From assembly GCA_016709445.1 (NCBI GenBank), contig JADJMV010000004.1, positions 1-64,000 of the forward strand: a DNA stretch of 64,000 nt, given 5' to 3'. The translations under genes were made by a program, and so were the position numbers. Of the stretch, positions 33,433-41,755 are shown piece after piece. The DNA comes from Phycisphaerales bacterium (GTDB taxonomy: Bacteria; Planctomycetota; Phycisphaerae; Phycisphaerales; UBA1924). Below the pieces are notes generated by a model. That model saw only the letters and a list, made by a program, of their open reading frames with translations, searched no databases and was not told the DNA's origin. Position 1 is the stretch's first letter. Every line of letters begins with the position of its first letter.

Positions 33433-34134
33433 TCAGGCCTGGACGGCGCTGGTGTAGGCGACCTGCACGCCCGGGGTCATGGTGCCGCAGATGGAGATCT
33501 TCTTGATGTACACGCCCTTCACGGTGGCCGGCTTGACCTTCTCGATGGTCTGGATGAAGTGCTCCAGGTTGGCGACAAGATCGCCCTCGGGGAAGCTCAG
33601 CTTGCCGATCACCGCGTGGACATTCCCCGCCTTGTCGGCGCGGTACTCCACCTTGCCGGCGGCGAATTCCCTGACCGCATCGACGACCTTCGGGGTCACG
33701 GTGCCGTTCTTCGGCGAGGGCATCAGCCCCTTGGGACCGAGCACCTTGCCGAGCTTGGAGGCCACACGCATCATGTCCGGGCTGGCGATGGCGACGTCGA
33801 AGTCCATCCAGCCGGCCTCGATCTCGGCGACAAGCTCCTCGCCGCCGGCCTTGGTGGCGCCGGCCGCGAGGGCGTCCTTGGTGACGTCGCTCTGACAGAA
33901 CGCGATCACGCGCTTGGTCTTGCCGATCCCCTTGGGGAGGCTGACCGAGCCGCGGAGGTTCTGGTCGGCCTGCCGCGTGTCGAGACCCAGGAACATCGCG
34001 ACCTCAACGGTCTGATCGAATTTGGGGCCCTTGAACTTCTTCAGGGCCGCGATGGCTTCGGCGGCGGGCAGGGCCTGCTCCGGGGTGAGCGGCCCGTTCG
34101 CCTTCGAACGCTTGCTCAGCTTGCTGGTCGGCAT
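33433..34134 (-). CDS. rplA: 50S ribosomal protein L1
   Basis: The 233-residue protein forms the L1 stalk that helps release tRNA from the E site. It starts MPTSKLSKRSKANGPL and shows the L1 pattern (RGSVSLPKGIGKTKRVIAF, GKVLGPKGLMPSPKNGTVTP). It lies 4 bp downstream of rplK in the same operon. In many bacteria L1 also represses translation of the rplK-rplA message; the leader region upstream of rplK could serve this, but no clear site was seen. Confidence 0.97.
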   Translation of the reverse strand: MPTSKLSKRSKANGPLTPEQALPAAEAIAALKKFKGPKFDQTVEVAMFLGLDTRQADQNLRGSVSLPKGIGKTKRVIAFCQSDVTKDALAAGATKAGGEELVAEIEAGWMDFDVAIASPDMMRVASKLGKVLGPKGLMPSPKNGTVTPKVVDAVREFAAGKVEYRADKAGNVHAVIGKLSFPEGDLVANLEHFIQTIEKVKPATVKGVYIKKISICGTMTPGVQVAYTSAVQA

Positions 34135-34138
34135 GTGC

Positions 34139-34567
34139 TCAGCCCTCCACCACGACGCCCATGGAGCGGGCGGTGCCTTCGATGACTCGCATGGCCGCCT
34201 CGATGCTCCCGGAGCTGAGGTCGGCCATCTTCTCTTCCGCGATCTTGCGGACCTGCGCGCTCGTGATCTTGCCGACCTTGTCCTTGTTCGGCACGCCCGA
34301 GCCCTTCTCGACTCCCGCGGCCTCCTTGATGAGCACCGAGGCCGGCGAGCTCTTCACCTCGAAGGTGAACGAGCGGTCCGAGTACGAAGTCACGATCACG
34401 CCGACGAGCTTGCCCTTGAGGTGGCCCGTCGCGGCGTTGAACTGCTGGATGAACTGGCCGGGGTTCACCTGGTTGGCGCCCAGCACCGGGCCAAGCGGCG
34501 GCGCGGGTGTCGCGGTGCCTCCGGGCGCCATCAGCTTGAACTGCTTGACGATTTCTTTCTTGGCCAT
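34139..34567 (-). CDS. rplK: 50S ribosomal protein L11
   Basis: The 142-residue protein binds the GTPase-associated centre of 23S rRNA. It starts MAKKEIVKQFKLMAPGG and has the Pro-rich PAPPLGPVLGANQVNPGQF loop and the C-terminal DLSSGSIEAAMRVIEGTARS segment. The start at 34567 follows GGTGGAGACC closely. It is the first gene of the operon; nusG and secE, usually just upstream, are absent here (the next gene upstream is an unrelated TPR protein). Confidence 0.97.
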   Translation of the reverse strand: MAKKEIVKQFKLMAPGGTATPAPPLGPVLGANQVNPGQFIQQFNAATGHLKGKLVGVIVTSYSDRSFTFEVKSSPASVLIKEAAGVEKGSGVPNKDKVGKITSAQVRKIAEEKMADLSSGSIEAAMRVIEGTARSMGVVVEG

Positions 34568-34778
34568 CGGTCTCCACCTCCCACGCTCGCCCCGGAACAA
34601 CGCCCGGTGAGACCGCCCCGGCCAGGGGGACAGTCGGCTTGGTGGTGCATTCGGTTCCCGTTGTCGCCCCGCACCCGCTGCGCGAGGGCAGGGATGCTAG
34701 GCACCCCGCGGCATAGGACAAGCCGCCCGGGCCGGAGCCCGGGTGGTTGGGATGGACGCACCGAACCCGAACACAATG

Positions 34779-35786
34779 CTATCGATTGTTGGCCGGGCGA
34801 CCAATCTCGCGGCGGACGGGGTCGAGCACATCGCCGCTCAGCCCGGCCTTCTCCGCCCGGTCCAGCACGCGGGCCGCGCCGGAATACTTGCCATCCGCCT
34901 GGAGCAGAATCGCGCCCACCAAGTGCGCGGAGCCCGAATCGGTCCGACGGGCGAATTGGAGGGCCTTGGCCAGCAGGCTGTCGTACCTTCGGCCGTCGAG
35001 CCCCAAGGGGGCCAATTCGATCGGGGCCCGGGCCAGGGACGGATCGGTGCGGTACGCCAACGCCACCATCGCGACACCGTCGTCGGGACGGTCGTCTTCG
35101 ATCATCGCCAGCCCCATCTCGCGCATGGCCTTCACATCCTCGGGATCGGTGTCGAGGTGATCGCGGTAGGAAGCGATGGCACTGTCGAGTTCGTCGGCCG
35201 CCATGAGCAGGCGGGCCTTCTCAATCGCGGTCAGCTCCCTCGGAGGCTCCTGCGCCGGCGCCGGCGGCTGGGTGAGCTGGGGTGCTCGGAGCGAGTAGTC
35301 CACGCGCTGGGTCAGCACGCCATCGACCGGAGCGTTGGAGTAGTACTCCCCGTATCGATACCGCCACCACGGGCTGGTCCTCGACCAGCCGTACGGCGCG
35401 TAGTAGTAGCCGTCCCTCCCGTAGAGCACTCCGGGTTGCACAACACCCCGCAAGCCGCTCCCCAGATGGAAGTTCAGGCTGAAGTCGCCGTTGTTGTATT
35501 GACCGTTGATGCGGACCCCGTCGGTCCCCACCACGGTGCCCGGCCCCCCCACCACCGCCGGAACGGGCGCCACCCGATTCGGCCCGGGTGCCGTCGGCAA
35601 CCCGGGTAGGGTGATGTGGCGATTGATGGGCAGCGTCGCGTCGGGGCTCAGGACGTTCGGAAAGTCCGCCCGCTGGCCGGAGAGGCCTCCCTGAGGCGTC
35701 GGAAGCTGGCTTTGGCTCTGCCCGAATGCTCCAGCGCCGAGGCCGGCGACGGCCAGGAGCAGGATGCGCGGAGGCGTGCTGGTCAT
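34779..35786 (-). CDS. Exported TPR-type hypothetical protein
   Basis: The 335-residue protein begins with a signal peptide (LLLAVAGLGAGAFGQ). An N-terminal Pro/Gly/Tyr-rich segment has DGYYYAPYGWSRTSPWWRYR (aromatic, low complexity). A C-terminal helical part (about residues 200-335) resembles TPR repeats (AADELDSAIASYRDHLDTDP, GMALVALAYRTDPS-like spacing). The function is not recognised; a scaffolding role outside the cytoplasm is possible. Start 35786 faces the divergent lipoprotein gene. Confidence 0.72.
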   Translation of the reverse strand: MTSTPPRILLLAVAGLGAGAFGQSQSQLPTPQGGLSGQRADFPNVLSPDATLPINRHITLPGLPTAPGPNRVAPVPAVVGGPGTVVGTDGVRINGQYNNGDFSLNFHLGSGLRGVVQPGVLYGRDGYYYAPYGWSRTSPWWRYRYGEYYSNAPVDGVLTQRVDYSLRAPQLTQPPAPAQEPPRELTAIEKARLLMAADELDSAIASYRDHLDTDPEDVKAMREMGLAMIEDDRPDDGVAMVALAYRTDPSLARAPIELAPLGLDGRRYDSLLAKALQFARRTDSGSAHLVGAILLQADGKYSGAARVLDRAEKAGLSGDVLDPVRREIGRPANNR

Positions 35787-35925
35787 TGCTGATCTCCCGG
35801 GTTCATCCCCCCCCGGTGCGCTCCCGCGGGGCGCGAGAGCTTGTCCCCTCATCCACATTGTATCGACACGGGCCGAAATGGATCCGCAAAACGAGGAATC
35901 CGGGGCCGGATATCCTGTGGGACAG

Positions 35926-36582
35926 ATGCCGAATTCCTCCCCAACACATCGAATGTCGTGCTTCACGGCGGTTGCTGCCGGCTTGGCCTCGCTGGCGCTG
36001 CTGGGATCCGGCTGCGGACGAATCTTCACGGGTGCGGGCGTCCGTATCCGCTCTATCGATCGCCAAGCGGCGCTCGAGCCGCAGATCGCGGCGTCGGGAT
36101 ATACGTCCGAAGACCCTTCGACCGCCGACATCTACCTCTCCGACATGACGGCGAGCCGGCTGGTCACCGCCGACTCACTCGACCAGCTCTCCGGCACCAT
36201 CATCCATGTGCACATGTTCCTCCGTCCACGCCCCGGCAAGACCCCGATCGCAACCACGGCCTCCACCGTCACGATCCGGTGCGCGGTGTTCTCCAAGGGG
36301 CAGATCGGGATCTATGGCGGCGGCGGCTTCTTGTTCCCGAGCGGCGTACCGGGGGACGGCGACTTCGGCGGCGCGATCAAGGAGGCCTCGGTCAAGCTGC
36401 TGGCCTCGACCCCTGGCTTTGCCGACCGGCTCGGAGCCGCGGAGTTCTCCAGCGGGATGCTCGCCCCCCAAGACGTGGCGGTCTCGGGCGTGATGGCTCA
36501 TCTGATGGAAAGCGCGGTGCGGGCGGCCCGGCGCGACCCGCGGGAAGCGGGTGCGGCATCCGATCCGGCCGACGGCGGGTGA
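35926..36582 (+). CDS. Hypothetical lipoprotein
   Basis: The 218-residue protein begins MPNSSPTHRMSCFTAVAAGL and has a lipobox ALLGSGC (Cys near residue 27). The mature domain contains YLSDMTASRLVTADSLDQLS and IIHVHMFLRPRPGKTPIATT (a beta-rich core), and a Gly-rich turn IGIYGGGGFLFPSG. An alternative start at 35878 would add 16 residues before the signal. I recognise no family. Its stop abuts the stop of the convergent amidohydrolase gene without any gap. Confidence 0.7.
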   Translation: MPNSSPTHRMSCFTAVAAGLASLALLGSGCGRIFTGAGVRIRSIDRQAALEPQIAASGYTSEDPSTADIYLSDMTASRLVTADSLDQLSGTIIHVHMFLRPRPGKTPIATTASTVTIRCAVFSKGQIGIYGGGGFLFPSGVPGDGDFGGAIKEASVKLLASTPGFADRLGAAEFSSGMLAPQDVAVSGVMAHLMESAVRAARRDPREAGAASDPADGG

Positions 36583-37665
36583 TCAATCCCGTTCGAGCAG
36601 GTCGCGTGCCGAGTTCGCGTAGAGATCGCGCAGGAGCGGAGCGGGAAGGGCGAGGCCCCTCAGGCGGGGCCCGGCCTTGTCGGCATCAGGATCGTCGATC
36701 GGGCTGGGCCCGTCATAGTCCGTCTCGAACATCGTGCGCAGCGCCCAGTACCTGCTGGCGTACAGATCGAATGCCGCGTCGGCGTCGGACGCCTGGTCAG
36801 CCTTGATGCTGATCGCACCGGCCTTGTCGGCGGAGAGATGCGCATCCATCGTCACGATGTCGGAGCCAAAGAGCAGCCTCCCGCGCCACCGCTCGAAGAA
36901 TCGGAGGAGCCGCTCCCGGGGGTGGCGAGCATATTCGCGAACCATCCACTTGGTCGCGCTCGTGTCCAGGAAAAGGTTTGAGTGTCGCTCGAGCAGGCCG
37001 TCGAGAAAGTCGGGTCTCTCGGGCCAGCCGCCTGTATGCGCGGCGATCCAAGGCTGCGAGAATCGCTCGAGCATGCGTTCGAGCGGGGCGTACTGGGACG
37101 CCTTGTCCCCGTACTTCCGCCCATCGGCGTACTTGGCGCCGAACCAGGAATCCGGGTCGGCGATGTGCACCATGATCATCATGCCCAGGCTTGTGGCCAG
37201 TTCGGCCTGACGCACGCGCCACGGGCTGTCCAACGCGACGAGGTCATCGGGATCACCGCCGGCAAGATCACGGAGTTGCGGGGCCGACCAGAACTTCACG
37301 ATCTTCGCGCCGAACTCCTCGCGGTACCTCTCGATGACCGGCAGGTAGCCGTCCCGGTGCACGCGCTCTTTCTCGGGATTGGACCAATCCGGGAATGCGA
37401 TGAACCGAGCCCGATCCCCCAAGACCTCCCGCACTTGCTCGGCCTCGGAGAGCCGGCTCATCGTGTAGACGTGGCTCACCCCGTACAGATCGGCCGCCTC
37501 CGCCCAGAGCTTGGAAGCCCGACGGCCGTTGATGTGCGCGTGCGCATCGATGATCGGGACCGGCGGGGCCCCCAAGAGGACCGCTTCGCGCCGATAATCC
37601 AGCCCGAGGCGGTTGGCCTCGCCGCCTTTGCATGCCCCCGCCGTGGAGCCAGATTGCTTAGACAT
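36583..37665 (-). CDS. Amidohydrolase (TIM-barrel, amidohydrolase-2 type)
   Basis: The 360-residue protein has the metal motif PIIDAHAHINGR (about residues 37-48), IMVHIADPDSWFGAKYADGR, PWIAAHTGGWPERPDF, and LFLDTSATKW then RLLFGSDIVTMD (the late Asp ligand). This is the amidohydrolase-2 layout, as in ACMSD-type hydrolases and decarboxylases. The substrate is unknown. The MSKQ start at 37665 is preferred over the long upstream frame, which runs over the neighbouring glycosyltransferase. Its start lies only 6 bp from that of the divergent glycosyltransferase. Confidence 0.83.
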   Translation of the reverse strand: MSKQSGSTAGACKGGEANRLGLDYRREAVLLGAPPVPIIDAHAHINGRRASKLWAEAADLYGVSHVYTMSRLSEAEQVREVLGDRARFIAFPDWSNPEKERVHRDGYLPVIERYREEFGAKIVKFWSAPQLRDLAGGDPDDLVALDSPWRVRQAELATSLGMMIMVHIADPDSWFGAKYADGRKYGDKASQYAPLERMLERFSQPWIAAHTGGWPERPDFLDGLLERHSNLFLDTSATKWMVREYARHPRERLLRFFERWRGRLLFGSDIVTMDAHLSADKAGAISIKADQASDADAAFDLYASRYWALRTMFETDYDGPSPIDDPDADKAGPRLRGLALPAPLLRDLYANSARDLLERD

Positions 37666-37671
37666 CCATCG

Positions 37672-38853
37672 ATGATAGACGGCCGGCCCCGCGACCCGCG
37701 ACCCCGGATCGCGCTCGCCCACGACTGGCTCTGCGGCTACCGGGGCGGCGAGGCCGTGCTGGAACGGATCGTCACCGTCGCCTCTCAAATCGGAGACGTA
37801 GATCATCTTTATGCGATGTTTGATGACGGGCGGCCGGTCGCTCCCGCGATCGACCGGATCGACCGGGAGGTCTCCTCCCTCGCCGAATTCCCCGAGGCCG
37901 CGCGCCGATGGCTGCTCCCCGCCTACCCCGCGGCCGTCGCCGAACTGGGCGCGAAGCTGGCCGCGAGGCATGCCGAGAGCCCTATCGACCTGCTGGTCTC
38001 GACCAGTTCCGCGGCCATCAAGGGCCTCGAGGCTCCAGAGGGTGTTCCACACCTTTGCTATTGCCATGCCCCGGCCCGGTATGTCTGGTCGATCGGAGCC
38101 GAGTACGCCGCCGGCCGCGGGCCCGGCGCGCGCGTGCGTCGGCTCGGGCTCTCGGCCTTCGGTCCGGCCTTCCGGCGTTGGGACCGTCGGACGGCGGCGA
38201 ACGTCACGGCGTTCATCGCGAATTCGACCCAGACCGCCGAGCAGATCAGGCGCTGCTTCGGGCGTGACGCGGAGATCGTGCACCCACCGGTCCGAACCCT
38301 CAAGTTCACCACCGATGAGGAAGTTGCCAGAGAGGATTTTTGGCTGTTCGTCGGCGCGCTCGAGCCCTACAAGCGGGTCGATCTGGCGATCGAGGCCGCG
38401 GGGCGGGCGGGCATCCTCCTCAAGGTTGCGGGGCACGGGTCGTTGCTGGCCGACGTGCGCCGGCGGGTCGGCTCCAGCCTTGTTGAAGTCCTCGGGCGGG
38501 TGAGCGACGACGCCCTGCTCGACCTGTACCGCCGCGCCCGGCTGCTCATCTTCCCGCAGATCGAGGACTTTGGCATCACGGCGGTCGAGGCGCAAGCGTG
38601 CGGCTGCCCGGTCGTCGCGCGGCGAGCGGGCGGTGCACTCGACACCGTGCTCGAGGGGCAGACCGGCGCGTTCTTCAACGCACCCGACCCTGACGCCGTT
38701 GTTGCCGCGGCCCGCGAGTGTCCGGAGGGTGGACCGCCGTGCCGCGCCAATGCCGAACGATTCTCCGAAGCGAAGTTTGATGCGCGGATGGCTGCGCACA
38801 TGCTCGATGCACTTGCTGACGGTGGTGCGTCGGCTCACGGACGACGAGGCTGA
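37672..38853 (+). CDS. Glycosyltransferase family 4 (GT-B fold)
   Basis: The 393-residue protein transfers a sugar to a glycan or lipid-linked acceptor. It has the N-terminal donor-fold part (ALAHDWLCGYRGGEAVLERI), a hinge segment (LCYCHAPARYVW, IANSTQTAEQIRRCF), and a C-terminal GT1-type domain (WLFVGALEPYKRVDLAIEA, IFPQIEDFGITAVEAQACGC, ARRAGGALDTV) with the E-x7-E motif. It starts 6 bp from the divergent amidohydrolase start, so both must share a very compact promoter region, or one is transcribed from inside the other. Confidence 0.88.
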   Translation: MIDGRPRDPRPRIALAHDWLCGYRGGEAVLERIVTVASQIGDVDHLYAMFDDGRPVAPAIDRIDREVSSLAEFPEAARRWLLPAYPAAVAELGAKLAARHAESPIDLLVSTSSAAIKGLEAPEGVPHLCYCHAPARYVWSIGAEYAAGRGPGARVRRLGLSAFGPAFRRWDRRTAANVTAFIANSTQTAEQIRRCFGRDAEIVHPPVRTLKFTTDEEVAREDFWLFVGALEPYKRVDLAIEAAGRAGILLKVAGHGSLLADVRRRVGSSLVEVLGRVSDDALLDLYRRARLLIFPQIEDFGITAVEAQACGCPVVARRAGGALDTVLEGQTGAFFNAPDPDAVVAAARECPEGGPPCRANAERFSEAKFDARMAAHMLDALADGGASAHGRRG

Positions 38854-38866
38854 AGCACGCCCGAAA

Positions 38867-39316
38867 TCACTCGCGGGGCTTGTCGGGCCTCGCAGCCGCT
38901 GGCGCAGGGGAGAGCCTGGCCACCGCGATCCGCTCGCGTGCGATGGACTCATCCGGGCTTGCAAGAGAGACCGATCCCCCGAGGAGCGCTGCGCCGGCCT
39001 CGAGGTAGGCGGTCTCGCCGGGGCCGATCCGAACCAGTCGCACCACTTCGGAGCGGCGCTGGACGCGCACCAGGTGCTCACCCGGCCCCACGATGGCGCA
39101 CAGGTAGCGATTCTTGCTGAGCTTCCCCGCTTCCGTCTGGTCGATGTACACCTCGACAGGCCCGGGGCTCAGCAAAGCACGGGGCCGATAGACGTAGATC
39201 ACCGCCTGATTCGGCGCCAGCTGCACGGGACGGAATCGCGGCGGACGACTCGCGCACGAGCCCAAGGCCAGCACGCTCGCAGCGGCGAGGATGCGGAGGG
39301 CAAGATAGAGCCTCAT
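38867..39316 (-). CDS. Small lipoprotein of DUF2846 type
   Basis: The 149-residue protein has a lipobox ALGSC (Cys near residue 21). Its core is QAVIYVYRPRALLSPGPVEV, a beta-hairpin YIDQTEAGKLSKNRYLCAIV, then GPGEHLVRVQRRSEVVRLVR and a short Ala-rich tail. This pattern of three short beta segments matches DUF2846-type lipoproteins (also like PEGA beta-domains). The function is unknown; it is exported. The start at 39316 begins MRLYLALRILAAAS. It lies between the glycosyltransferase and flavin-reductase-like genes. Confidence 0.7.
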   Translation of the reverse strand: MRLYLALRILAAASVLALGSCASRPPRFRPVQLAPNQAVIYVYRPRALLSPGPVEVYIDQTEAGKLSKNRYLCAIVGPGEHLVRVQRRSEVVRLVRIGPGETAYLEAGAALLGGSVSLASPDESIARERIAVARLSPAPAAARPDKPRE

Positions 39317-39359
39317 GGGCCGCACGCGAAAGCTTCTCCGTGCGTTGATCGCCTGCCGC

Positions 39360-39800
39360 CTAGTCCTGCACCGACCGGCATCCGAGCACCTGCCCGACGT
39401 AGAGCTCGTGATCCGTCTCCAAGTCGTAATGGCGGACGACCTCGCAGTCAAACACCAGGGCCGACGCGCGGATAATCGGCGAGCCCGTGACCAAGGCATC
39501 GAATGGGATGGCGTCAAAGGGATCGCCCCGATCCGTCGGTGCATCGGGATCGAACTTCCGCAGTACCAGACGGTTGGCAGGGTCAAGCTGGCAGATCGCA
39601 AAGCAGCGGCTATCGCGGATGAGCGGCTCGATCCTGTGGCCGGTTCGGGCCGCAACGCAGATGAGCGGCGGCTCCGTGCCACACGGCTGGACCGCCCGCA
39701 CCACGATGCCGGCCCGCTCCTCCTCGTAGGCCGCAGTCATAAGGAACATTCCTGCAGGGAGTTGCGCGATGGCTCGGCGGGGATCGGTGCTGATTGACAT
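39360..39800 (-). CDS. Flavin reductase-like FMN-binding protein
   Basis: The 146-residue protein has the flavin reductase/DIM6-NTAB split-barrel pattern: AGMFLMTAAYEEERAGIVVR, CGTEPPLICVAART, IRDSRCFAICQLDP, and a C-terminal VFDCEVVRHYDLETDHELYV-like strand with LGCR. Such proteins bind FMN and either reduce flavins or transfer electrons. The ATG at 39800 was preferred to the GTG at 39806 because GGGGG lies about 9 nt upstream of it. It is transcribed divergently from mraZ, with 255 bp between them. Confidence 0.82.
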   Translation of the reverse strand: MSISTDPRRAIAQLPAGMFLMTAAYEEERAGIVVRAVQPCGTEPPLICVAARTGHRIEPLIRDSRCFAICQLDPANRLVLRKFDPDAPTDRGDPFDAIPFDALVTGSPIIRASALVFDCEVVRHYDLETDHELYVGQVLGCRSVQD

Positions 39801-39941
39801 GCGCACAAACCCCCTTTCCGGCCCATGAACGCGGGCTGGCCGAGTCTATCGGCCGTCGCGATTCGGTGCTTGGGCAGGACCCCTGGGTTGCCCCGATTCC
39901 CCAGCCTGATGGTCGCATCCGGACGACAGGTTCTGCACGAG

Positions 39942-39950
39942 TTATCCACA
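39942..39950 (+). promoter_or_regulatory. Single DnaA box upstream of mraZ
   Basis: TTATCCACA is a perfect DnaA-box consensus. Only one copy was found in the divergent 255-bp gap, so it is not an origin. DnaA could regulate mraZ, but this is inference. Confidence 0.45.
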
Positions 39951-39997
39951 GAGCCAGGCCGTTTTCGTCCCGTTGGCGGGCAACGGGGCCGATGGTG

Positions 39998-40026
39998 TTG
40001 ACATGAGGGGCAAAGTGGGGCATCAT
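39998..40026 (+). promoter_or_regulatory. Predicted mraZ promoter
   Basis: TTGACA (39998-40003) is a perfect -35 hexamer. It is followed after 17 bp by CATCAT (40021-40026), a 4 of 6 match to the -10. The start codon follows 29 bp later. The -10 lies within an inverted repeat (40014-40032). Confidence 0.6.
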
Positions 40027-40032
40027 CCCACT
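40014..40032 (+). promoter_or_regulatory. Inverted repeat overlapping the mraZ -10, candidate MraZ operator
   Basis: AGTGGG, 7 nt, CCCACT: a perfect 6-bp inverted repeat that covers the -10. Family knowledge: MraZ represses its own promoter by binding repeats with TGGGN cores, and TGGG occurs in each arm. The use of an inverted instead of direct repeats is unusual, so this assignment is an inference. Confidence 0.5.
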
Positions 40033-40055
40033 CATGCACACGGAGGCGATGACTC

Positions 40056-40511
40056 GTGAGCTTCATTGGCCAAGCCGAGGTGACGATCGACAAGAAGTCG
40101 AGACTCGCCGTGCCGGCGAAGTTTCGGGCGACGCTCGAGGCCAAGGCACTCGGGCCCGCTTGGATCAGCATGCCCCGGGAGGGCGGCATGCTCTGGCTGA
40201 TCCCCGAGGTGAGCTTCGAGTCGCTCGCCTCGGCGTGGGGCGGGACGCTGATCCCCGACGAGGACACGGCCTGGATTCAACGGACCTTGGCGGGTCTTTC
40301 GGAGCGGGTCGAGATGGATACGGCCGGTCGAGTCACGCTCCCGAAGCATCAGCTCGAACTGACCGATCTGGATGGCGATGTGATGGTGATCGGGGCGATG
40401 AGCCATGTCGAGATTCACGCCCGGGCCGCCTGGCAGGAGAGGGAGAGAGAGAGGCTGGCGCAGCTTCCGTCTTTGATCGCGAAGCTGACGGCGCGGCGCC
40501 AGCAGGGCTGA
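40056..40511 (+). CDS. mraZ: Transcriptional regulator MraZ
   Basis: The 151-residue protein has two MraZ/SpoVT-AbrB-like domains (about residues 5-55 and 80-125: FIGQAEVTIDKKSRLAVPAK, RVEMDTAGRVTLPKHQLEL), with the usual AKFR segment. It regulates the division and cell wall (dcw) cluster in many bacteria. It starts with GTG, 8 nt after GGAGG. Unusually, no rsmH, ftsL or other dcw gene follows; a terminator and 410 bp of non-coding DNA lie downstream. An inverted repeat overlaps its predicted -10. Confidence 0.9.
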   Translation: MSFIGQAEVTIDKKSRLAVPAKFRATLEAKALGPAWISMPREGGMLWLIPEVSFESLASAWGGTLIPDEDTAWIQRTLAGLSERVEMDTAGRVTLPKHQLELTDLDGDVMVIGAMSHVEIHARAAWQERERERLAQLPSLIAKLTARRQQG

Positions 40512-40536
40512 ACCGGTTCTGCCGGTTCGAGAGTCG

Positions 40537-40558
40537 CCCCGGCCAAGGAAGGCCGGGG
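40537..40558 (+). terminator. Terminator after mraZ
   Basis: CCCCGGCC and GGCCGGGG form a perfect 8-bp stem with a 6-nt loop, 26 bp after the mraZ stop. It is followed by TT. It shows that mraZ is probably transcribed alone. Confidence 0.65.
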
Positions 40559-40921
40559 TTGGAGGATGCCGGGGAGGTGTTTGCCCGGCTTGAGACAGGG
40601 ATGTTCCGGCGGGTCGCCGCCGGCGCGAACGAAGGAGCCGGTTTTTGAAGGGACTCTACCGATCGGCCCGATGCACGCAAGGATGCGGACGCACGGCCGA
40701 CGGCTCTTCTTCGTTCGCGGCCGAGTCGTCCCGGGGTTGGTGAGAGCCAGCGCCGGGCATTGAGGTCGCCGGGATGTGTGGCGATTCGCGGATTCCCACC
40801 ACCAGGCGACGGGGCGACCCACCACCGCCTCCCAGCCGTCGCCGATCGCTGCGCCCGCTCCGATGTGGAGCGGGCGTAGTGCTTTTTGGGTCCAGAGCCC
40901 GCTGGTTTGGTCGATCGGGCG
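40559..40921. other. Intergenic region, no gene supported
   Basis: This 363-bp gap between mraZ and the convergent CHRD/PEP-CTERM gene has several short open frames, none with a recognisable domain. A CCCGCTCCATCGGAGCGGG-like element at about 40858-40877 can form a hairpin near the end of the CHRD gene and may be its terminator. Confidence 0.4.
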
Positions 40922-41542
40922 TTAGCGTCGGCGTCGCCAGCCGACGAGCGCAAGCAGGCCGACCGCACATGTGCCAGGGGCGGGGATGCGGCTCAGGCCC
41001 TTCACCTCGTGAGAAGAGCCGAGGTCGTCGGTCTGGAGAAAGCGGCCCAGGGGCGGGATCTGGCCGCGAATCTCGCCGTTGGGGTATTGCGTCGTGAAGA
41101 GCTGGAAGTAGAGGTGCCCATCGTAGAGGGCCTGCTCGGTGTTGTAGATGTTCGAGGAAAAGGCGCCCTGCTGGCCCCCGAGACGGATGGTGGAGAGTGT
41201 CAAGCGGATGCCGTCGCCGTCCTGGACGAAGTCCCCGAAATAGCCGGGGTCGAGTGCGATGTCGCCGTTCTGCCCTCTCGGGGCGACGAAGGCCTGGAGT
41301 GGCGTGCCGTTCGGGCCGGTATCGAGCAGGTCCGTGAGGGCGACCCCCGAGACGTAGAGGTCCAGATCGTAATTAAACGTGTGGTGGTTGTAGCGAAAGG
41401 CGCCGCTGCCCCGGGCCAGGCTGTCTGTCGGTGGCACGACATTGGCGCCCGACATGCCGAAATAGAAGTTGTAGATGTGGGCCTGGGCGGCGGAACCAAT
41501 TGCGGACACGACAATCCACGATGCCGCAATAAAGGTCTTCAT
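40922..41542 (-). CDS. CHRD-domain protein with PEP-CTERM-type sorting tail
   Basis: The 206-residue secreted protein has a signal peptide (MKTFIAASWIVVSAIGSAAQ). A CHRD domain (about residues 25-165) has GANVVPPTDS, GSGAFRYNHHTFNYDLDLYV, LQAFVAPRGQNGDIALDPGY and YFQLFTTQYPNGEIRGQI. The C-terminus reads IPAPGTCAVGLLALVGWRRRR: a Pro-containing motif, a hydrophobic helix and basic residues, as in PEP-CTERM sorting signals of Phycisphaerae. It is probably processed by an exosortase and surface-anchored. CHRD domains have no known catalytic role. It is convergent with mraZ and divergent from the prepilin gene. Confidence 0.85.
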   Translation of the reverse strand: MKTFIAASWIVVSAIGSAAQAHIYNFYFGMSGANVVPPTDSLARGSGAFRYNHHTFNYDLDLYVSGVALTDLLDTGPNGTPLQAFVAPRGQNGDIALDPGYFGDFVQDGDGIRLTLSTIRLGGQQGAFSSNIYNTEQALYDGHLYFQLFTTQYPNGEIRGQIPPLGRFLQTDDLGSSHEVKGLSRIPAPGTCAVGLLALVGWRRRR

Positions 41543-41755
41543 TGTCCGATTCTCCAGACCTGGGCGTGAGCCAAGTTGCGCCTTGTAGAGTCTACCTCGG
41601 GACGGTAGACTCGCCAACGGGTTTGGGGCGTTCTTCCTCTTTGGAACGCCGGACGGAAATCTGCAGCAAGTCCGGAAATCAGGGCATCTGGGCCCACGGT
41701 GTGGGCTGACGGTCGCCCACGCAATGACGAGCGGCACAGTGGGAAGCGAGGCATC

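Noticed and set aside
37666..39081. N-terminal extension of the amidohydrolase frame
   Set aside because: It lies antisense to the glycosyltransferase and has no protein-like text; the real start is MSKQ at 37665.
39942..39950. DnaA box as a replication origin
   Set aside because: Only one perfect box, no AT-rich unwinding region, no dnaA/dnaN nearby.
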